Source: Choricystis sp. odSpoLacu1 (Eukaryota > Chlorophyta > Trebouxiophyceae). Taken from it: a stretch of DNA of 64,000 nucleotides. Location of the stretch: contig OY253654.1 in assembly GCA_958009055.1 (NCBI GenBank), positions 62,001 to 126,000 on the forward strand. Direction: 5' to 3'. The translations under genes were made by a program, and so were the position numbers. The notes beneath the pieces were generated by a model, which saw only the letters and a list, made by a program, of their open reading frames with translations, was not told the origin of the DNA and did no database searches. Shown here in pieces: positions 59,007 to 64,000 of the stretch. Position 1 is the first letter of the stretch. Every line of letters begins with the position of its first letter.

Positions 59007-59747
59007 TCACGCACCAGCCAGCCGCGCCTTGACCCGGCGCCCCAGCTCGCGGGCGCCGTCTCCCGCATGCGAGGATGACGCCACGGATAACGAGCCCCGC
59101 CACGGCTCCACCACGGCCGCCACGGCGGCGGCCAAGGGGGCGAGGTGGGGAGTCAGCGCGCGCTCAACATCCCCCGCCTCCCGAATCTCCAGCGAGCGCG
59201 CGGTCGACGCCACAATCGCGCCCGTGCCCCACGTCGCCAGCACGGTGCCCCACAGCAGGGCGCGCCCGGGGGAGTAGACCGGCATGACGCGCACGCCGGC
59301 GAGGAAGGGGGTCTCCATCGACGCGCGCGCGACGCGGGCAGCGCGCGCGGCTTCCCACGCGGTGGCGTGGCGGGCGGGCTCGGACGCCAGCTTCTTGCCG
59401 TCCGCCACGCTGAAGATGGAGGCACCAGACCCGCCGTCGTGCGTCCAGCGCGCGCGGCCGAGGGAGACACGGGTGCCTAAAAGGAGGGAGTCGGTGGCCA
59501 CCGACCGGGGCACCGGCAGGGCGTTGCGAGCGTGGCGGTAGGGTGTTTCCACGGCAGGCCTGCTCGTCACACGGGTGGTGGGGACGGCGTCGAGGGCGGT
59601 GGCGGCGGTGGTGGCGGCAGAGGCGGGGAGTGCGCCAGACGCGATGAGGGCCGCGACGCGGCGCTTCAGGGCAGCCGCTGTCGCGTCGCGCGCGTGTTTG
59701 AGCTCTTGGGCGGCGCCTAGGGCGGCAAAACCGTGGACGGAGGCCAT
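59007..59747 (-). CDS. Unknown 246-aa protein with a membrane segment
   Basis: A single exon with ATG 59747. An N-terminal helical part (AAQELKHARDATAAALKRRV) is followed by a central region (PYRHARNALPVPRSVATDSL, ARWTHDGGSGASIFSVADGK) and one hydrophobic segment (GRALLWGTVLATWGTGAIVA, about residues 160-180). The tail is amphipathic (LGRRVKARLAGA). The frame is full-length and coding-like. I do not recognise the family. It is tail-to-tail with the REX4-like gene (150 bp). Confidence 0.6.
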   Translation of the reverse strand: MASVHGFAALGAAQELKHARDATAAALKRRVAALIASGALPASAATTAATALDAVPTTRVTSRPAVETPYRHARNALPVPRSVATDSLLLGTRVSLGRARWTHDGGSGASIFSVADGKKLASEPARHATAWEAARAARVARASMETPFLAGVRVMPVYSPGRALLWGTVLATWGTGAIVASTARSLEIREAGDVERALTPHLAPLAAAVAAVVEPWRGSLSVASSSHAGDGARELGRRVKARLAGA

Positions 59748-60640
59748 TGTGGTTTCGGGAGAGGCAACGCCAGGCTGCGCGGTGGGCGCGTGTCGGGGGG
59801 GGGGGATTCACACGGGCGGCGGGAGGCGGGGGCGTGCGCCACCGACTGATTCGAGCGAGGTGGCTTGTACCCGACACCGAAGCGCACGGGCAGGGGAGGA
59901 GAAAGGCGGCGGAGTGTGTGTGTGTTGCCTGCGAGAGTGACGGATTAGAACGGCGACGCGCACAAGGGCAAGCAGCGGTCGAAACGCTGCGCAGTCTCAC
60001 TTTTGCTTCCTCCTTTCCTCTTTCGGCTGCACCCTACCTCGGCGAGCGCCTCCCACGGTGAGTGTCCACCCGATATCAACGATAACAGGATCTCCTCTAC
60101 CCCGCACGGGGGTCGGGGACGGCTGGCCCGCGGCGGTGGCGGCGGTGGCGGCGGGGAATCGCGCCATTCGAGGGCAGCGGCCGCCTCTCCCGCCCTCACC
60201 GTCCTCTGCCACGCCTCCCGCGTCCCCGCACCACGCGTCCGCCCTCGTGCTCGACACGGAAGGCTCTCTGCCCTTGCCAAAGGGAGACCGACCCCGCGTG
60301 CCGCGGTGGGACGAGGCGCGCGGGGCGAGGGAGGGCAGACGCGCCGCGCGCGTTTCGCAGCCCCTCTGCGCTGTCCCCACGCGCGTGCGGGCGCCAACCG
60401 CCCATGCCCGCGGCACGGAGGGTCGGCTGGGTCCCGGCCCTCGCCAAGGGGGCAGGGCCGCGGAGGCGCGGGCGTGGGCGCTTGCGGCCGCCTCGCTGAC
60501 AACACTGACGAAACAAAACCACGCGCGAGCGACGCGCGGGGGGGTTGCCTGCCCTTCCCTCGCTTTGACACACCACAAACACCAACACTCCCCCTCCGTC
60601 ACCACCACAGACACACCACCTCCTCCACCACCACACAACC
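59748..60640. other. Long spacer, possible 5' UTR exon
   Basis: 893 bp between divergent ATGs with several open but low-complexity frames. A donor-like CACG|gtgagtg at 60058 could define a 5' UTR exon of the 69-aa gene. I see no supported gene. Confidence 0.4.
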
Positions 60641-60850
60641 ATGTCCTCCTACGTCCCCGCCGCCCTCTCCCTCATCGGCCTGTGCGCCCTCGCCGGCGCC
60701 GGCGTCGGCGTCGGGTCCGGCGTCGCCATGTTCGCGATGCAGGCCGCGGAAGCCGAGGCCGCGGCCCCCTCCACCACCGCCTTCGCGGCGGCGTCCGCCA
60801 AGGAGGAGGGGCGCCCCGGTGCCCGCGGCTTTGCGGCGTCGGCCAAGTGA
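60641..60850 (+). CDS. Small 69-aa protein with N-terminal membrane helix
   Basis: The ATG follows a CCACACAACC leader at 60641. The sequence MSSYVPAALSLIGLCALAGA continues with VGVGSGVAMFAMQAAEAEAA, a clear hydrophobic helix, then an Ala/Lys tail. It is unknown. The end AAG TGA GGAGAG looks like a phase-2 splice donor, and a good acceptor (ctccctcgcag) sits at 60979-60980, so a C-terminal exon is possible. Confidence 0.45.
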   Translation: MSSYVPAALSLIGLCALAGAGVGVGSGVAMFAMQAAEAEAAAPSTTAFAAASAKEEGRPGARGFAASAK

Positions 60851-61766
60851 GGAGAGAGAGAGAGAGGGAAGGAACAAAGGACCAAACGTTGGGAGGGGGG
60901 CGCTGTTTTCCTCCGCCCCGCCCCCCCCGCCTGCCCCCGTTTCCTTCCTGCTGTGTGGCCGCCGCCACCTCCCTCGCAGCTTGCGCCCTTGTGCCCCCCC
61001 CCCCCCCTCCCGACACCCTCCCATTTTTTTTGTGCGCGTGCTGGCCCCCGCGTGGTTGCGCGCACCCCGCGCTGGCGCGAGGGCCCACCCGCGCACCGAC
61101 CTGGCCCTGCCTGGCGTTCTTGTGGCGCCCAGTGTGCGTGTTAGGCCTATCTATTCTTTTGGTTCATCCTATTTTTTTGCGCCAGCCTGCTGGCGCGCTC
61201 TTTTTTTGCCCTCCCTGCTTTTTTGCATGCAGCGTGTTCGTGATGCCGCCCTGCTGCGCGTCTGCCTTTAGCGGCGGCGTGTGCGGGCTGGCGACAGGAG
61301 AGAGCAACAAGAGAGTGTTGGATGTCGTCGGAAAGAAAAGAGAAAATCGTTTTTCGGGTGTGCGGGGGGGTGCGTTTTTGCTCCCCCTTGTGTTTTTTCT
61401 CACTGTGTCGTCCCCTGGCGGGCTTGTGTGTCGCGTGAAATCGTGAGCCGTGACTAGTAGAGTCCCGCCCGTGTGTAAAAGCTGACGAGCTGTTTCAACA
61501 AAAGAAGAGGCTTGGGAAGGAAAAAAAAAACGCCGCCAGCGACCCGCGTCACATCTAAAAGTGGAGACGGCGTTTTCTCCCCCCCACACACGTGCGCCGG
61601 CCCTGCCACCCCCTGGGCAGCGCACGCATCTGCCCCTCCTCCCTCCTCTGGGAGTGTGGCCGAGGAGAAGCGACCAGCGAGAGAAAAAGGCCCGGCCATT
61701 TCGGCGCCGCCCACTCGTTCCTTTCCCCACCCGCTGCACGCGTGAGACTGCGCCACCGCCGCCACC
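60851..61766. other. Spacer upstream of XRN
   Basis: 916 bp without a convincing gene. It has C/G runs, an imperfect GCGCCAG/CTGGCGC hairpin near 61180-61197, and a T-rich part at 61160-61220. Confidence 0.45.
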
Positions 61767-64000
61767 ATGGGTGCGTGACAAGCTCCAGGACACCTGCCGC
61801 CATGGACGCTGGGGCTGCTGCGAGCTGGGCGCGGGCGTGTTGCGCGGCGACAATTGCGACGACGGGGCGGCGGCGTTCGGGGTGTTGCTGCGCCCTTGGC
61901 ACGCTCTCGCCACGCTCTCCTTGCCCGATTCCAGGGCCTGAGCCGACCTGCAAATCGCACGACTGGCAGCTGGGGAGGAAGAGGGAGGAAGCGCCCTCCC
62001 TTGCTCGCCCACTCACACACCGGCCTCTGATCCCTCTCTCTCTCTCCCCCCTCCTCCCCACCCTCTCCAGGCATCCCCAAGTTCTACCGCTGGCTCTCGG
62101 AGCGCTACCCCCTCATCAACCAGCCCGTCCTGGGAACCCGCGTGCCCGAGATCGACAATTTGTACCTAGTGAGTGTGTGGGGGGGGGAGGGGAGGGATGG
62201 ATGGTGTCGCGCGGGCGCCGTGTTTTGTTTTGTTTCCCCCCCACCCACAACTCACCCTCCTCCCTCCCTCCCCACCAGGACATGAACGGCATCATCCACA
62301 ACTGCACCCACGGCAACGACCCCGACACCCGGCTGACGGAGACGGAGATGACTCTCAGGGTGTTTCAATACCTGGACAAAATCTTTTCCATCGTGCGCCC
62401 GCGCCGCCTCCTCTTCATGGCGGTCGACGGCGTCGCCCCCCGCGCCAAGATGAACCAGCAACGGTCGAGGAGGTTCAAGTCCGCCAAGGAGAGGCTGGAG
62501 GCTGAAGCCGAGGCGGAGAGGAAGGGGGACCCGCCCCCGGGCGGCGGGTTTGACTCCAACTGCATCACCCCGGGCACACCCTTCATGGCCCGCCTCGGCG
62601 CCCACCTCCGCTTCTTTGTGCGGCGCAAGATGAAGGCCGACCCCGCGTGGAGGGCCCCCAGGATCGTGCTGAGTGGGCACGACGTGCCCGGTGAAGGTGG
62701 GGAGAGGAGGGACTGGGCAAAAAACGACGTCCGAGCACCCCACACACCAAACAAAAACACGCCCCTCACCCACCCCCTCTCCCTCGCTCCCACTCAGGCG
62801 AACACAAAATCATGGAAGCCATCCGCCTCGCCCGCCTCACCCCGGGCTACGTCCCCGGCCAGCGCCACTGCATGTACGGCCTGGACGCCGACCTGATCAT
62901 GCTGGCGCTGGTGACCCACGAACCCAACTTTTGCCTGCTGCGCGAAGTCGTGCGCTTTGGCGGTGGCGCCAAAGGCCAGCCCGCCCGCGAAGCCCTGGAA
63001 AACCCGTCCGCCGAACACTTCATCCTGTTCCAGATTGGGCTGCTGCGCGACTACCTGGACGCCGAGTTTCGGGGGTTGGCGAGTGGGTTACCATTCCAAT
63101 ACGACGGCGAGCGCGTGGTCGACGATTTCGTTCTGTTTTGCATGCTCATCGGCAACGACTTCCTGCCCCCCCTCCCCACCCTGGACATCAATGAGGGGGC
63201 CCTGGACACCATCTTCTCGCTGTACAAGCGGTTGCTGCCCCGGGTGGGGGGGTACCTGACCAAGGCGGGCGCCCTGGACCGCGGGCGGCTGGCTGTTCTC
63301 CTCACTGAGCTCGCCGCCCTCGAGGGTGAAACCCTGGCCGCCCGCGCCGCCGACGCGGACGACCATGACGCCAAGCGGTCGCGCGGGCGCGGGTTTGGGG
63401 GTGGGGTGGCGAGAGCCGCACCCCGCGCGCCGCCCGCGCCGCGCGCGGCCCCTGCGCCGCGCGCGCCGCCGCCGCCCCCCCCCCCGCCTCGGCCCCCAAG
63501 CCCCGGCCTCCCGCTTCTCCGCCCTGGCAGCGCTTGCTGATGAAGCAGATGACGATGGCGAGGATGTCAATGGCGAGGAGGACGCGCCCGTGGAGGTGGA
63601 AGTCGCTGCTCTCGCCACCAAACCCGACGCCGACACGGGCGACCTCGCCCTCTTTGCCGCCCTGGAGGGCGACGACGACGCCCCCTCCGCCGCCCCGGCC
63701 GCCCCCATCATGATGGCGGCGGACGCGCGCGCCCTGTTTGCTGGTGGCGATGCGAGCGCCTGCCTCGCCGCGTGGACGGAACGCTATTTTTCCCAAAAGC
63801 TGGCCGCCCCCTCCCCCGCCGCGCGCCGCGCCGTGGCCGACGCCTACCTGGCCGGCCTCACCTGGGTCCTGGAGTACTACTACCGTGGCGTGGCCTCCTG
63901 GACGTGGTACTACCCCCACCACTATGCGCCCACCGCCACAGAGCTGGCGGGCGCCGCGTCTGCCGCGGCGGCCGCGCGCGCGCGTCCCTCCTTTGAACGG
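61767..64000 (+). CDS. XRN: 5'-3' exoribonuclease XRN (5' part; runs off window)
   Basis: Exon 1 carries only ATG G (61767-61770, Kozak-like gccaccATGG) before gtgcgtg. Exons 62071-62168, 62279-62696 and 62798 onward follow. The start reads MGIPKFYRWLSERYPLINQP, then DMNGIIHNCTHGNDP, FMAVDGVAPRAKMNQQRSRRF, CITPGTPFMARLGAHL, YGLDADLIMLALVTHEPNFC and LIGNDFLPPLPTLDI, which are the acidic active-site blocks of XRN nucleases. Near the end comes WTWYYPHHYAP. The frame breaks at a C run (about 63471-63485), and one base fewer restores it. Whether it is nuclear XRN2-like or cytosolic cannot be decided here. Confidence 0.93.

Noticed and set aside
59945..61446. Several long open frames on both strands around 60-61.4 kb
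   Set aside because: They are Pro/Arg/Gly low-complexity shadows of GC-rich non-coding DN‌A with no recognisable motif or consistent splice signals.

Overview
This is a compact, strongly GC-rich piece of a nuclear genome from a green alga (Viridiplantae). It carries about 40 protein-coding genes in 64 kb. Most are split by short introns of roughly 60-200 nt with GTGAGT-type donors and C/T-rich tracts before CAG. The gene content is plant-like and photosynthetic: lycopene beta-cyclase, a PAO/TIC55-type Rieske oxygenase, a plastid fibrillin, a DUF3110 protein, fused dehydroquinate dehydratase/shikimate dehydrogenase, allantoin synthase, a calcineurin B-like sensor, an MSI4/FVE-type WD40 protein and a B12D protein. 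I cannot name the species from sequence alone. The GC bias and tight packing would fit a prasinophyte-grade or trebouxiophyte alga.

Layout. 1-9.7 kb: a small plastid membrane protein (partial), signal peptidase subunit 3, MSI4/FVE-like, a histidine-phosphatase-like lumenal protein, a small Cys-rich protein, DUF3110, an unknown plastid-type protein and PEX11. 10-18.3 kb: a GFA/CENP-V-like protein, an ABC ATPase, glutamine synthetase, a TPR protein, a formiminotransferase-like protein and a malic-enzyme-like protein lacking key active-site residues. 18.7-24.1 kb: CDC48/p97 and the Rieske oxygenase. 24.4-31.1 kb: one giant Ala-rich coiled-coil gene. 31.3-43.8 kb: GPN1, Tubby-like, CBL, allantoin synthase, ArfGAP, a ULP1-type SUMO protease, an ATAD3-like AAA protein and a VAMP7-like SNARE. 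44-53.5 kb: DHQ-SDH, a PHT4-type anion transporter, lycopene cyclase, a tiny B12D gene, a 103-aa membrane protein, very-long-chain enoyl-CoA reductase and a fibrillin. 53.5-64 kb: a GNAT, FIGNL1, small unknowns, a REX4-like exonuclease and the 5' part of an XRN exoribonuclease, which runs off the end.

Organisation. Strands alternate almost gene by gene, giving head-to-head pairs with ATGs about 6-460 bp apart and tail-to-tail pairs whose stops are mostly 60-350 bp apart. This implies shared promoters and overlapping 3' ends. I see no operon-like functional clustering, mobile elements, rRNA, tRNA or CRISPR arrays.

Data quality. Several clearly conserved genes are broken by one or two bases inside long C/G runs or (GC)n repeats. 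This is the signature of assembly length errors more than of real decay, so those proteins should be read across the break. The most unusual biology is the giant coiled-coil protein, the degenerate malic enzyme, the AAA protein with an altered Walker B, and the recurrent GTGAG context at stops and splice donors.
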